Shown piece by piece: positions 50,186 to 59,379 of a stretch of DNA of 64,000 bases (the first letter of the stretch is position 1; every line of letters starts with the position of its first letter). Location of the stretch: NCBI GenBank assembly GCA_963798705.1, contig CAWCTW010000003.1, forward strand, positions 124,001 to 188,000. The letters run 5' to 3'. Position numbers and translations under genes: made by a program. Below the pieces are notes generated by a model. It did no database searches. It had not been told where the DNA came from and saw nothing but the letters and a program-made list of their open reading frames with translations. This DNA comes from AC-56 sp963798705. Its GTDB lineage: Bacteria; Actinomycetota; Thermoleophilia; Solirubrobacterales; 70-9.

Positions 50186-50215
50186 CGATCACGACAGACG
50201 CCGGCGCGGTGATCG
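50186..50215. terminator. Hairpin between convergent genes
   Basis: CGATCAC (50186-50192) pairs with GTGATCG (50209-50215) around a GC-rich loop, just after the HhH gene stop. No T-run follows; actinobacterial terminators often lack one. It could serve the HhH gene. Confidence 0.4.
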
Positions 50216-50294
50216 TCGGACCTCCGCACCGTAGGTGCGCCTCTCCATCCACCGCTCGACCGGAGTCCGGGCTCGACGGGACGACGCCCGGCCC

Positions 50295-51404
50295 TCAGCG
50301 GTGGGTGATCCTGAGGAAGGCGTCCCAGGCCGGCTTCGGCTGGAAGTCGTACGTGAACAACCCGGCGGACTTGCAGAAGCTGCAGTTGACCGGGCCGTTC
50401 GGATCAGCGTCACGCCACAGGAACCAGTAGACGCGCTTGAGGTGCCAGCGCTTACGGTTGTGGATGAGCACGCGGTAGGACTTCTTGAGCATCTTCTTCT
50501 GGCCCTTGACGCCCTTCAGCAACGGCCATTTCTTGCTCGGCGGCGCCGATCCCCACCCCATCTCGGTGATCCACAACTTGGCGTTGTCGTGATGGCGCTT
50601 GATGACCTTGTGGAGGCCCGACACCTGGCGCTTGAGGTTGCGCACCGTGGCCGAGTACGGATGCACCGCGACGGCGCTGAAGGTCCGCTTCGCGTGCTTT
50701 GCCTTGTAGAGCTTGGCCAGGAACTTCTTGGACCGCATGGACTTCTTCCCCGTCGGATCGTCGTCCATGCCGGCGAGCACGATCTTTGCCCGCTTGTCCT
50801 TGGACTTCGCGGCGCGGTGCGCGAGCCGCACCAGCTTCGCGTACGCCTTCGGCTTGGCTTTTGGCGCGAAGTACTTGTAGTTGTTCGGCTCGTTCCAGAT
50901 CTGCAGCGTGGTGATCGGAACCTTGGGGATGCCCGGGTGCTGGCGCCAGAACTTGCCCTTGCGCCCGTAGCGCTTCACGCACGCCTTTACGAACTGCTTC
51001 CAGTGCCGCTTCGCCTTCTTCGAGCGAACCGGCGGCTTGCGCGGGTTTTTAGTGACCCAGCTCGGAGAGCCGTTGAGGAAGGGCAGGACCCGCACGTGGA
51101 AGAGGGCGAGCGTCCCAACGAACTTGTCGGTCGCCTTCCAGTGGAACTCGTTCTTGGACGGCTCGATCGCGGGCCAAGTGAACGGGGTCCGCGCGTTGCG
51201 GATGTGCGCCTGATGCAGGCGCTCATAGTCCTTCCCCTGGAACGAAAGCCATGGGACGACGCCGAAGAAGGAGCGGGGGACCTTGGCGCCGGCGCCGCCC
51301 GCCGCCACGAGCGGCACGAGGATCGCCAGCACGACCACTGCGAGCAGGGCCGATCGCCGCGCCGCGCAGAGCCGAGGCGCCCTTCTCGCCGATGCCGTCT
51401 CCAC
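50295..51404 (-). CDS. Secreted glycoside-hydrolase-like protein (clan A TIM barrel)
   Basis: 369 aa. A signal peptide (R-R-S-A-L-L-A-V-V-V-L-A-I-L-V-P-L-V-A-A-G-G-A-G-A) is followed by a TIM-barrel pattern of clan GH-A: F-F-G-V-V-P-W near strand 1, L-Q-I-W-N-E-P-N with the acid/base Glu at strand 4, A-V-A-V-H-P-Y, and L-W-I-T-E-M-G-W-G with the probable nucleophile Glu at strand 7. Resembles GH39-like proteins of soil actinobacteria. The mature protein is strikingly Lys/Arg rich (many K-x-K runs), possibly binding acidic surface polymers. Substrate unknown. Confidence 0.82.
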   Translation of the reverse strand: METASARRAPRLCAARRSALLAVVVLAILVPLVAAGGAGAKVPRSFFGVVPWLSFQGKDYERLHQAHIRNARTPFTWPAIEPSKNEFHWKATDKFVGTLALFHVRVLPFLNGSPSWVTKNPRKPPVRSKKAKRHWKQFVKACVKRYGRKGKFWRQHPGIPKVPITTLQIWNEPNNYKYFAPKAKPKAYAKLVRLAHRAAKSKDKRAKIVLAGMDDDPTGKKSMRSKKFLAKLYKAKHAKRTFSAVAVHPYSATVRNLKRQVSGLHKVIKRHHDNAKLWITEMGWGSAPPSKKWPLLKGVKGQKKMLKKSYRVLIHNRKRWHLKRVYWFLWRDADPNGPVNCSFCKSAGLFTYDFQPKPAWDAFLRITHR

Positions 51405-51475
51405 CGTTCATCGTGAGTCGCGCATCGTAGCTCCTCGATCCAGTCGGGGTGCCGGTTCGCCGGCGACCGGGCGGG

Positions 51476-51770
51476 TCGAGTTTGCTGCCGCCGCCGGGGT
51501 GACCAAGCCGGTGCTCTATCGCCACTTCGAGTCCAAGCGGCGACCTGCACGCGGCGTTGCTGGGGCGCCATCGCGACGACCTGCCGACCCTCGCGGGCGC
51601 GATGCCCGAGGCGGGCCCGGGACACAGCGGCTGCGCGCCGCTCGCCGAGCTCATGATGGATCGGCGTGGCGTCGCTCGTGCCCTGGTGGATCGCGAGCCC
51701 GGGCACCGCACGGAGCGCGGTGCTCGACGCGATGACCCGCGCCTGGTCGGGCTCCTCGGCTTGGAGGCGT
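51476..51770 (+). pseudogene. TetR-family regulator remnant
   Basis: The plus strand reads V-E-F-A-A-A-A-G-V-T-K-P-V-L-Y-R-H-F-E-S-K, the second half of a TetR helix-turn-helix. One extra base after E-S-K shifts the frame; the next frame continues G-D-L-H-A-A-L-L-G-R-H-R-D-D-L-P-T-L as expected, then loses sense. The first helix and most of the ligand domain are gone. It lies between the glycosidase-like start and the ABM-domain gene. Confidence 0.65.
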
Positions 51771-51826
51771 GAATTGCGAATACGATTCCCCTGCTCATCA
51801 ACCCAGGCGGGCAGGAAAGGACCAGG

Positions 51827-52126
51827 ATGCACGTCGCCGAGTTCACGCTTCACCCCAAGCCGGGCCACTTCGAGCAGGTCGCCGAGATCTACTCGGGGTT
51901 CGCGGCCGGATTCCTGAGCGACCACCCGGCGCTTGAAACCGTGCTGATCCTCGGTGACGAGGCGGCGGGAGTGGTTCGCGGCATCGGCGTGTTCGCGGAT
52001 CGTGACTCCGCCGATGCCGTCAACAGCGACCCCGAGTTCGCCGCCTTCAACGACCGGATCACACCGCTCTTGGCAGGCCCCTCCGAGCGGGTCGAGCTCG
52101 ACCTGCTTCACCACTACGCCAAGTAA
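51827..52126 (+). CDS. Antibiotic-biosynthesis-monooxygenase (ABM) domain protein
   Basis: 99 aa with AAAGGA before the ATG. The dimeric ferredoxin-like ABM fold is suggested by M-H-V-A-E-F-T-L-H-P-K-P-G-H-F-E-Q-V, V-L-I-L-G-D-E-A-A-G-V-V-R-G-I-G-V-F, and a last strand V-E-L-D-L-L-H-H-Y. Members include heme-degrading and quinone-forming monooxygenases and many of unknown role. The decayed TetR regulator just upstream may once have controlled it. Confidence 0.78.
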   Translation: MHVAEFTLHPKPGHFEQVAEIYSGFAAGFLSDHPALETVLILGDEAAGVVRGIGVFADRDSADAVNSDPEFAAFNDRITPLLAGPSERVELDLLHHYAK

Positions 52127-52293
52127 GCGCCGGCGCTTTGCGTCGACCTCGACCTCGCGCTCGACTCGGCCGGCGGAGCGCTGGAACCCGGGACTCAACG
52201 ACCGCTCGCCCCCACTTAACCGGACCCGGAGGAGCTCCTGGTCGCCTATCCGGCGGACGCTCGCGGGTTGGTCGCCGCGACCCCCGCGGCGAC

Positions 52294-54243
52294 TCAGATC
52301 CCCACCTGTTCCCCAACGATCACGGTGCGCCTCTCGGGGAGCCGGAAGTACTCGATCGGGTTCGCCGAGTTGTGCCATAGCGCCAGGAAGAGACGCTTGC
52401 GCCACCGTCGCATGCCCGGCGCGTCGGTTCGCACGAGGGCCGTACGCGAGACGAAGTAGGAGGCATTTTCGAGATCCGCCCGCTGCTCGAGGAGGCCCTG
52501 GTGGGCAGCGAGGCGGAGCATCGTCGGTATGTCCACCTCATCGTGGAAGCCGAGCCGGGCGGTGAGCAGGGAGATGCCGTCCTCGGGGTCGCCGAGGTCG
52601 TCAGCCCCGAGACGCTCCCCGTCGGGAACATGGGGCACGCGCTCGATCGAGACGGTCATCACGACCACGGCCTCGTGCAGCACGTGGTTGTGCTCGAGGT
52701 TCGCGTGCAGTGCCATCGGTGTCGTGCGCAGGTCGGCGTTGAGGAAGACGGCGGTGCCCGGGACCCGCCCGACAGGCCGCCGCCGGGTCTTCACGCTCTC
52801 GACGAACTCCTGTAGCGACCCCTCCTTCATCTTGCGATTCTGGGTCACGATCTCGCGCCCGCTGCGCCAGGTCACGAGAACGATGAATACGCACGCCGCG
52901 ATCGCCAGCGGCACCCAGCCTCCGTGGACCACCTTCGTCAGTGTGGAGGCGAAGAACGCGAGCTCCACGGTGACGAAGACCGCGGCTCCGAGCGCGATCA
53001 GAGCGGGCCTGGTCCGCCACAGGAAGTGGGCGACGGCCAGAAACAGGATTGTGTTGAGGATGAACGTCCCCGAGACGGCAACCCCGTACGCGGATCCCAG
53101 GGCCGCGGATGACCCGAAGCCGACCACCAGGCCGATGACGGCGGCGAACAGCATCCAGTTCGCCGCCGGCGCATACACGCGACCCTCCTGGCGGGCCGAT
53201 GTGTGCCGGATCGTCATTCGCGGCAAGAACCCGAGCTGCATCGCCTGGCGAGTGACGCTGAACGTCCCCGAGATCACGGCCTGGGAGGCGATCACGGTCG
53301 CCAGGGTGGCGAGGACGACCATCGGCAGCTGGGCCCATCCCGGCGCCAGGAGGTAGAACGGGTTGCGGACCGCAGCGGGCGATCCGAGGACGAGTGAAGC
53401 CTGGCCCAGATAGTTGAGGGTGAGCGCCGGAAATACGAGGAAGAACCAGGCGCGGCGGACGGGCGACCGTCCGAACTGCCCCATGTCGGCGTACAGGGCC
53501 TCGGCGCCGGTCACGGTGAGCACCACTGACCCCAGCGCTATGAAGGCGACGCCCGGGTGGTTGACGAAGAACTGCACTCCGTAGCTCGGTGAGAGCGCCT
53601 TGAAGACCTCGGGATGATGGGAGATCTCGCCGATGCCCAGGACGGCGATCACGATGAACCAGGCGGCCATCACGGGCCCGAAGAGCCTCCCGACCAGCCC
53701 GGTCCCGAAGCGCTGGAGCGCGAACAGCGCCGTGAGAACCGCGACCGTGATCGGGACGACCAGCTCATCCAAGCTCGGTGCGGCGACCTGCAGTCCCTCG
53801 ACGGCCGAGAGGACCGAGATCGCTGGGGTGATCACGCCGTCGCCGTAGAACAACGAGGCCCCGAGAATGCCCAGCGTGATCAGGATCACCTTGGTCCTGG
53901 TGCTCCGCAGGCTGGCTCCCTGGAGGAGCGCCGTCAGCGCCATGATGCCGCCCTCGCCGCCGTTGTCGGCCCGCATGACGAAGGTGACGTACTTGACCGA
54001 GACCTCGATGGTGATCGTCCAGAAGACCAGCGAGATCACTCCGTAGACATCGGCGGCGTTCGCCTGCACGGCGTGGTTGTCCGCGGAGAAGACCGTCTGC
54101 AGTGCGTAGAGCGGACTCGTGCCGATGTCGCCGAACACGACGCCCAAGGCGCCGATGACGAGGGCCGCGACACCCGTCTGCGCCTTCGATGGCCGACCGC
54201 CCCCGCCGCGGAGAGGGCTGACGGGGGCGGGCTGGGCGGACAC
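52294..54243 (-). CDS. kup: Kup-type potassium uptake protein
   Basis: 649 aa. About twelve helices with the Kup pattern: G-V-V-F-G-D-I-G-T-S-P-L-Y-A-L in helix 1, F-V-M-R-A-D-N-G-G-E-G-G-I-M-A-L after helix 2-3, F-Y-G-D-G-V-I-T-P-A-I-S-V-L-S-A, and E-A-L-Y-A-D-M-G-Q-F-G; the C-terminal cytosolic domain carries the V-P-G-T-A-V-F-L and F-V-S-R-T sequences. Kup imports K+ with protons and matters at low pH or osmotic stress. Divergent from the reductase gene across a 113-bp gap that is AT-richer than its surroundings. Confidence 0.95.
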   Translation of the reverse strand: MSAQPAPVSPLRGGGGRPSKAQTGVAALVIGALGVVFGDIGTSPLYALQTVFSADNHAVQANAADVYGVISLVFWTITIEVSVKYVTFVMRADNGGEGGIMALTALLQGASLRSTRTKVILITLGILGASLFYGDGVITPAISVLSAVEGLQVAAPSLDELVVPITVAVLTALFALQRFGTGLVGRLFGPVMAAWFIVIAVLGIGEISHHPEVFKALSPSYGVQFFVNHPGVAFIALGSVVLTVTGAEALYADMGQFGRSPVRRAWFFLVFPALTLNYLGQASLVLGSPAAVRNPFYLLAPGWAQLPMVVLATLATVIASQAVISGTFSVTRQAMQLGFLPRMTIRHTSARQEGRVYAPAANWMLFAAVIGLVVGFGSSAALGSAYGVAVSGTFILNTILFLAVAHFLWRTRPALIALGAAVFVTVELAFFASTLTKVVHGGWVPLAIAACVFIVLVTWRSGREIVTQNRKMKEGSLQEFVESVKTRRRPVGRVPGTAVFLNADLRTTPMALHANLEHNHVLHEAVVVMTVSIERVPHVPDGERLGADDLGDPEDGISLLTARLGFHDEVDIPTMLRLAAHQGLLEQRADLENASYFVSRTALVRTDAPGMRRWRKRLFLALWHNSANPIEYFRLPERRTVIVGEQVGI

Positions 54244-54356
54244 GCGGAGAGGCTATCCGCCACGCTGGCGGTGCTCCGCTGTGTGACCGAACCCGCGTTT
54301 CGTTACATGAAAACGTGGTACATACAGTTGTGTAGTGCTCGGGAGACGGGAGAGCC

Positions 54357-55451
54357 ATGGCTGAGCGCGGCGCCACGCCGAAGGTCCCTGAGCTTCAGCG
54401 CAAGGCGCTGCGGGCTGCCCGATTCCTGTTCACGCCGCTGCTCCCGGACGACTACCTGGAGTTGATCAACCCGCTGTGGTCGACCCGCGAGCTGCGCGGC
54501 CGCATCGAGCGCCTCGAGCGTGAGACGCCGGACGCCGTCACGGTCCTGATCCGGCCGGGCTACGAGTGGACCGGCCACAAGCCTGGTCAATACATCCGAG
54601 TCGGGGTCGTGGTCGACGGCGTCTTCCACTGGCGCGCCTACTCGCTGACCTCCGACCCCGGGCGTCCCGACGGGTTCATCGGCATCACCCCGAAGCTGGT
54701 GGACGCCGGCAAGGTGTCTCCCTACCTCGTGAAGCGGGCGAAGCCCGGCGACATCCTGCGGCTCGGCGGGGTGGAGGGGAGCTTCGTGCTGCCCGATCCG
54801 CCGCCGGAGCAGGCCCTGTTCATCAGCGCCGGCAGCGGGATCACGCCGATCATGAGCATGCTTCGCGACCTCGATCGCCGCGACGCCGACGCCGACCTGG
54901 TCCACGTCCACTCGGCGCGCACCCCGGACGACGTCATCTTCGGCTCGCAGCTCGACCGGCTTCGGGCCCGCAATCCTCGCTATCGGGTGACCCTCCGGCT
55001 GACCGCCGAGGAGAGGCGGATCGCGCCGGAGGACCTGGAGGAGCTGTGCCCCGATTGGCGCGAGCGTGAGGCTTTCCTCTCGGGCCCGGGCGACATGCTG
55101 GACGCGATGGCGGACTACTGGGACCGCCAGGGAGACTGCGACCGCCTCCACATGGAGCGCTTCCAGCCCAAGCTGGCTCTGCAGACCGAGGGCGAGGGCG
55201 GGCGAATCGTCTTCACCGCGAGCGGCTGCGAGACCACGGCCAACGGAGGCAAGCCGATCCTCGTCGCCGGGGAGGAGGCCGGCCTCGAGCTGCCGTTCGG
55301 CTGCAGGGAGGGCATCTGTCACACGTGCATCGGAAAGCTGGGCGCGGGACGCGTGCGCGACCTGCGCAACGGGAAGGTGTCCGGACAGGAGGGCGAGATG
55401 GTCCGGACCTGCATCAACGCCCCCGAGGGGGAAGTCGAGATCGAGCTATGA
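54357..55451 (+). CDS. Ferredoxin reductase/2Fe-2S electron-transfer protein for a desaturase
   Basis: 364 aa. Order of domains: an ~45-residue N-terminal segment, FAD domain with R-A-Y-S-L-T-S, NAD domain with I-S-A-G-S-G-I-T-P-I-M-S-M-L, and a C-terminal plant-type 2Fe-2S domain with F-G-C-R-E-G-I-C-H-T-C (C-x4-C-x2-C) and a last Cys in R-T-C-I-N. This matches the mycobacterial reductase that feeds electrons from NADPH to the stearoyl desaturase DesA3. The next gene, overlapping by 4 nt, is that desaturase type, so the two form an oxygen-dependent acyl desaturation system. Confidence 0.93.
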   Translation: MAERGATPKVPELQRKALRAARFLFTPLLPDDYLELINPLWSTRELRGRIERLERETPDAVTVLIRPGYEWTGHKPGQYIRVGVVVDGVFHWRAYSLTSDPGRPDGFIGITPKLVDAGKVSPYLVKRAKPGDILRLGGVEGSFVLPDPPPEQALFISAGSGITPIMSMLRDLDRRDADADLVHVHSARTPDDVIFGSQLDRLRARNPRYRVTLRLTAEERRIAPEDLEELCPDWREREAFLSGPGDMLDAMADYWDRQGDCDRLHMERFQPKLALQTEGEGGRIVFTASGCETTANGGKPILVAGEEAGLELPFGCREGICHTCIGKLGAGRVRDLRNGKVSGQEGEMVRTCINAPEGEVEIEL

Positions 55452-56965
55452 CCACGAAGGAGGAGCCGTTGAGCACCACCACCATCGAGACCGAAAGCCC
55501 GCTGGCCCATCTGACGCCCGAGCAGATCGATCAGCTGGAGGCCGAGTTCAACGCCATCCACGACGAGGTGTTCTCGGAGCTCGGCGACCGCGACCGGCGC
55601 TACATCGAGGGCATGATCGAGATGCATCGCCGCCTGGGCGTGCTCGGCAGAGCCCTGCTCGTCGCCTCGCGCTTCAAGCCGGCCTGGCTGGCGGGAACCA
55701 GCGCCCTGTCGCTGGCCAAGATCCTCGAGAACATGGAGATCGGCCACAACGTCCTTCACGGGCAGTGGGACTGGATGAACGACCCGCAGATCCACTCGTC
55801 CACCTGGGACTGGGACACGGCGTCCACCTCCGAGGCGTGGAAGCACTCCCACAACTACATCCACCACACCTACACGAACATCCGGGGGAAGGACAAGGAC
55901 CTGGGCTACGAGATCATGCGGATCGACCCGCACCAGCGGTGGCACCCGATCTATCTGCTGCAACCGCTCTACAACGTTCTGCTGATGGCCTTCTTCGAGT
56001 GGGGAGTGGCCGTCCACGACCTGGACATCGAAGCGATCCGCTCCGGGGAGAAGTCCAAGAAGCAGGTCCTCCGGGAGCTGAAGGGGATCTGGGGCAAGGC
56101 TCGCCTTCAGATCGCGAAGGACTACATCGCCTGGCCGCTCATCAGCGGCCTGGCCAACGCCGCGGTCGAGGCGGCCGTGGCGGCCGGCCGGCCCCGGTCG
56201 CACCGTGGCCGCCTCCGGTCACGCACCCGCAGGGCGCTGGCCCGCATGCGGCGCCGCAGCCGCGGGCGCGAGCTGCTCGAGGAAGTCGGAACGCGTGCGC
56301 TCGAGGGCGGCCGGAAGTCGTTCAAGGCGACCCTCCGGGCGAACTTCACGGCGAACATCGTTCGCAACCTGTGGGCGCACGCGATCATCTTCTGCGGGCA
56401 CTTCCCTGATCAGACGTACACCTTCCGAGAGGAGGAGGTCGCCGACGAGACGCGTGGCGGCTGGTACGTGCGCCAGCTCGTGGGCGCCGCCAACATCGAG
56501 GGGAGCCCGCTGTTCCACGTGATCAGCGGCAACCTCGGCTACCAGGTCGAGCATCACCTGTTCCCGGACATGCCGAGCACGCGGTACGCGGAGATCGCGC
56601 CGCGCGTCAAGGACATCTGCGAGCGGTACGGGCTCCCGTACAACTCCGGGCCCTTCTTTCAGCAGTGGGGGATGGTGAATCGGACGATCCTGCGCCTGGC
56701 GTTCCCGGGCGGGGCGGCGCGACCGAAGCCCGGCCCGTACCACGCGGAGGAGCAGGAGCCGGCCTCGCGAAGGCCACGCCTCGTCGAACGGGCGGCCCAC
56801 GGAGCGGGAGGCCGCGTCGACGAAGTAGGGAGCGTGCCGCGTGCAAACAACGTTTGGTGGCTCAGGTACGCCATAGCGTCCCCAGATCGCCAAACGCCGG
56901 GTTGGAGAGCGCTTACGTGGGCGCCGTCGACGGTGCGGCGGTATCCACGTCACGAAGGGCCGTGA
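55448..56965 (+). CDS. DesA3-like membrane fatty-acid desaturase with extended tail
   Basis: 505 aa from the ATG overlapping the reductase stop. Three histidine boxes: G-H-N-V-L-H-G, H-S-H-N-Y-I-H-H-T-Y, and Q-V-E-H-H-L-F-P, which bind the di-iron centre. An Arg-rich segment of ~45 residues (~240-285: R-P-R-S-H-R-G-R, R-R-A-L-A-R-M-R-R-R-S) lies in the cytosolic loop. Homology to the family fades near residue 420; the last ~85 residues are unrelated and pass through the 44-bp palindrome at 56852, ending inside the convergent FUSC gene. The original stop may have been lost when the repeat inserted. Confidence 0.9.
   Translation: MTTKEEPLSTTTIETESPLAHLTPEQIDQLEAEFNAIHDEVFSELGDRDRRYIEGMIEMHRRLGVLGRALLVASRFKPAWLAGTSALSLAKILENMEIGHNVLHGQWDWMNDPQIHSSTWDWDTASTSEAWKHSHNYIHHTYTNIRGKDKDLGYEIMRIDPHQRWHPIYLLQPLYNVLLMAFFEWGVAVHDLDIEAIRSGEKSKKQVLRELKGIWGKARLQIAKDYIAWPLISGLANAAVEAAVAAGRPRSHRGRLRSRTRRALARMRRRSRGRELLEEVGTRALEGGRKSFKATLRANFTANIVRNLWAHAIIFCGHFPDQTYTFREEEVADETRGGWYVRQLVGAANIEGSPLFHVISGNLGYQVEHHLFPDMPSTRYAEIAPRVKDICERYGLPYNSGPFFQQWGMVNRTILRLAFPGGAARPKPGPYHAEEQEPASRRPRLVERAAHGAGGRVDEVGSVPRANNVWWLRYAIASPDRQTPGWRALTWAPSTVRRYPRHEGP
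56852..56895. repeat. 44-bp palindromic repeat, copy 2
   Basis: Same length and symmetry as the copy at 35787-35830, identical at 32 of 44 positions. Outer arms GTTTGG/CCAAAC pair perfectly; some differences from copy 1 restore pairing (T4-A41, C18-G27), as expected if structure is kept. It lies within the 3' end of the desaturase reading frame, just before the end of the convergent FUSC gene. Confidence 0.6.
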
Positions 56966-57965
56966 ACGCCAGCCCGGCGATCGCGATGCCGATCACCGTC
57001 GCAACGGCGCGCTCGTCCACGGCCTCGATCGCGGACTCCCCGAGCGCATGCGCGAGCACCACGATGTAGATGGTGATCGCCGCAGTGAACAGGGCGTACT
57101 GAATCGCGAGCAGGGCCAGCGAGCACGCCGCCACGATCGTCAGCACCAGGGCGGTTGGGACGGCGTGGTGATCCAAAGGCACCGCGAGGCCCGTGGCTAC
57201 GGCGAGGCCGGCGGCGGTCCCGGCCGCGCGCATCGCCATGCGCTCGTAGGTGTCCCCGGGAGTGGGCTTCAGCACGAACAGGATCGTCAGCGGTACCCAG
57301 TACCCGTGTGACCCGAGGTCGACGACGTGGTAGAAGGCGACGCCGATTCCGAGTGCGATGCCCCAGCGCAGCGCGTGGCGAAGGCTCGGCGAGCGAACGT
57401 CGATGCTCGCCCTCACGGCCCGCAGAGCGGCGCGGCTCCCGTCGACCGGATGCACCCGCTCGACGGCGCTGTCGAAGAGGCCGACCGTCAGCGACAGGAG
57501 GGCCTGAGCCAGCGCGCCCGCGGCGCCGAGCAGCAGGGCGGCAGGGGCCTCATGCGGCGCCAGGTCGAACCCCTGGGCGAGCAGCAGCGCCAGCACGCAC
57601 ATCATCCCGACGACCGAGAGCCGCAGCGAGACGGCGACCGTCAGCCCCGCGACGCAGGCGAGGACGGTCATCGCGACCGCCGCCAGGGCGCCCGGGTTGG
57701 CCGTGAGCGCGCCGATCGCGGCGAACGCGCCGATCACCGGTGCGAAGGGCAGCTGCCAGACGAAGCGGGTGCGAGCCGGCGCGTCGAAGGCGACGAACCC
57801 GGTGAGAAGCGCGCCGGTCGAGATTGCGCCTGCGACTGGAGAATCGAGCTGGAGGTCGACGAGCGCGCCGGCGCCGACCGGCAGCGCGACCACCAAGCCG
57901 CGGCGCAGGGCCGGGAGCGGGTCGTCCCGCAGGGTCCAGTTCCCGGGGATCAGGTCGATGACCAA
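56913..57965 (-). CDS. FUSC-family membrane protein
   Basis: 350 aa with two bundles of helices: T-G-F-V-A-F-D-A-P-A-R-T-R-F-V-W-Q near the first bundle, and H-G-Y-W-V-P-L-T-I-L-F-V-L-K-P in the second, the latter being the FUSC (fusaric-acid-resistance-like) signature. A cytosolic middle contains A-L-R-A-V-R-A-S-I-D-V-R-S-P-S-L-R-H-A-L. These proteins are thought to export aromatic acids or act in envelope stress. Tandem with a paralogue 20 bp upstream. Its 3' end overlaps the extended desaturase frame by 53 bp. Confidence 0.88.
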   Translation of the reverse strand: MVIDLIPGNWTLRDDPLPALRRGLVVALPVGAGALVDLQLDSPVAGAISTGALLTGFVAFDAPARTRFVWQLPFAPVIGAFAAIGALTANPGALAAVAMTVLACVAGLTVAVSLRLSVVGMMCVLALLLAQGFDLAPHEAPAALLLGAAGALAQALLSLTVGLFDSAVERVHPVDGSRAALRAVRASIDVRSPSLRHALRWGIALGIGVAFYHVVDLGSHGYWVPLTILFVLKPTPGDTYERMAMRAAGTAAGLAVATGLAVPLDHHAVPTALVLTIVAACSLALLAIQYALFTAAITIYIVVLAHALGESAIEAVDERAVATVIGIAIAGLAFTALRDVDTAAPSTAPT

Positions 57966-57985
57966 ACCTATTGCCTGGGGCTGCG

Positions 57986-59023
57986 CTAGGTGGGGGCCTG
58001 CACCGGAAGCGGCGCTCGATCACGCCAGACGACGAACGCGAGGAGGACGATGACGATGCCGAGCGCGGTCGCGAGCCCGCGCTCGTCGACCGCCTCCACC
58101 GCCGACTCACCGAGGGCGTGCGAGAGCGTGACGATGTAGATCGTGATCGCGAACGTGAACAACGCGTACTCGAGGGTGAGCATGGCGTAGGCGCATGCGG
58201 CCGAGACCACGAGGATCGCCGTGTTCGCCACAACGCCCTCGCCGACCAGCACCGCCAGGCCCGTCGCGACCGCGAGCCCGGCCAGCGTTCCCGCCGCCCG
58301 CATCGCGATCCGCTCGTTGGTCTCCGCGCGTCCCGCCTTCAACACGAACAGCACCGTCAGAGGCACCCAGTAGCCGTGCCGGCCCAGCCCGACCAAGTGA
58401 TAGACGGCCACCGCCGACCCGAGCGCGATGCCGGACCTGATGGCATGGCGAAGGCTGGGTGAGTCGAGCCCGAGCGCGGCCCGCACCTGCCGGGCCGCAT
58501 CTCTTGCCCCGCTGATCAGCCGGGGTCGCTCGAGCGGCCCCTGCGTGAGGGCGACGACGAGGGAGAGCGCGGCCTGCGCGAGCGCCCCTGCGCCGCCGAG
58601 GACGAGCACCTGCGGCGGGTCGGCGGCCGCCGACGCCAGCCCCTGGCCGATCAGCAGCGCCAGCACGCAGTTGAGCGCGGCTATCGCGAGCCGCCGCGAG
58701 ACCGCCACCGACAGGGCCGCGACCGAGGCGAACACCGCCATCGTGACTACGGCCACGACCGGCGAGGCGCCGGTGAGCGCGCCGAGCGCGCCCGACGCGC
58801 CGATGAGCGGCGCGATGGCGAGCTGCCAGTTGAAGCGCGTCCGAGCCGGCGCGTCGAAGGCGACGAAGCCTGTGATGGACGCGCCGATCGTGACCGCGGC
58901 AGCTGCCGGCGACCTCAGCTCGATGTCGACGACGACGGCGATCCCGACGGGAATCGCGACCAAGAACCCGCGGCGCAACGCGGGCGCCGCGGTGCCGCGG
59001 AGCCGCCAGCTATCCGGGATCAA
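57986..59023 (-). CDS. FUSC-family membrane protein, paralogue
   Basis: 345 aa, similar to the downstream gene over its whole length (shared T-G-F-V-A-F-D-A-P-A-R-T-R-F, S-P-S-L-R-H-A, H-G-Y-W-V-P-L-T, H-A-L-G-E-S-A-x-E-A-V-D-E-R blocks), so a tandem duplication. Two helical bundles separated by a cytosolic linker as in FUSC proteins. The pair could form a heteromer, or act on different ligands. The region upstream, 59024-59379, has no supported gene. Confidence 0.88.
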   Translation of the reverse strand: MIPDSWRLRGTAAPALRRGFLVAIPVGIAVVVDIELRSPAAAAVTIGASITGFVAFDAPARTRFNWQLAIAPLIGASGALGALTGASPVVAVVTMAVFASVAALSVAVSRRLAIAALNCVLALLIGQGLASAAADPPQVLVLGGAGALAQAALSLVVALTQGPLERPRLISGARDAARQVRAALGLDSPSLRHAIRSGIALGSAVAVYHLVGLGRHGYWVPLTVLFVLKAGRAETNERIAMRAAGTLAGLAVATGLAVLVGEGVVANTAILVVSAACAYAMLTLEYALFTFAITIYIVTLSHALGESAVEAVDERGLATALGIVIVLLAFVVWRDRAPLPVQAPT

Positions 59024-59379
59024 GCCGATGCGCGCAAGCTAATGGCTCGGCAGGCGGGCGCCCCGCCAAGCCCGGGCACAGTGGGGAGGCTCCGGCCGCC
59101 CATGCCCATCGAGTGAGTGATCAGGCCGGGCGGCCTCAGGCGGTCAACGCAACAGCTCAACAGGGTGAGACGGCCGTCATAGGATCGGGCCCGGCACGCA
59201 TCCGCGCCGCCCAGACTGAACCGCCAACCGGCCTCCTTCCATCCAGCGGGACGCCGGATCGCGCTCCCTGTCGCCGGCCTGATCGACCGGCCCCGCGCCG
59301 AGGGGCCCAGGTTCACGCGCTGCGGGACCTGGCCGCCCGCCGGCGCGGTGTAGCTCGATCCAAATCCGGCGGCGTCGAT
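59024..59379. other. 356-bp stretch without recognisable gene
   Basis: Open frames exist on both strands because of high GC, but amino-acid use is Arg/Pro/Gly-rich and no family or ribosome site could be supported. It separates the FUSC pair from the DUF6351 remnant and could be further decayed sequence belonging to the latter's neighbourhood. Confidence 0.4.
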
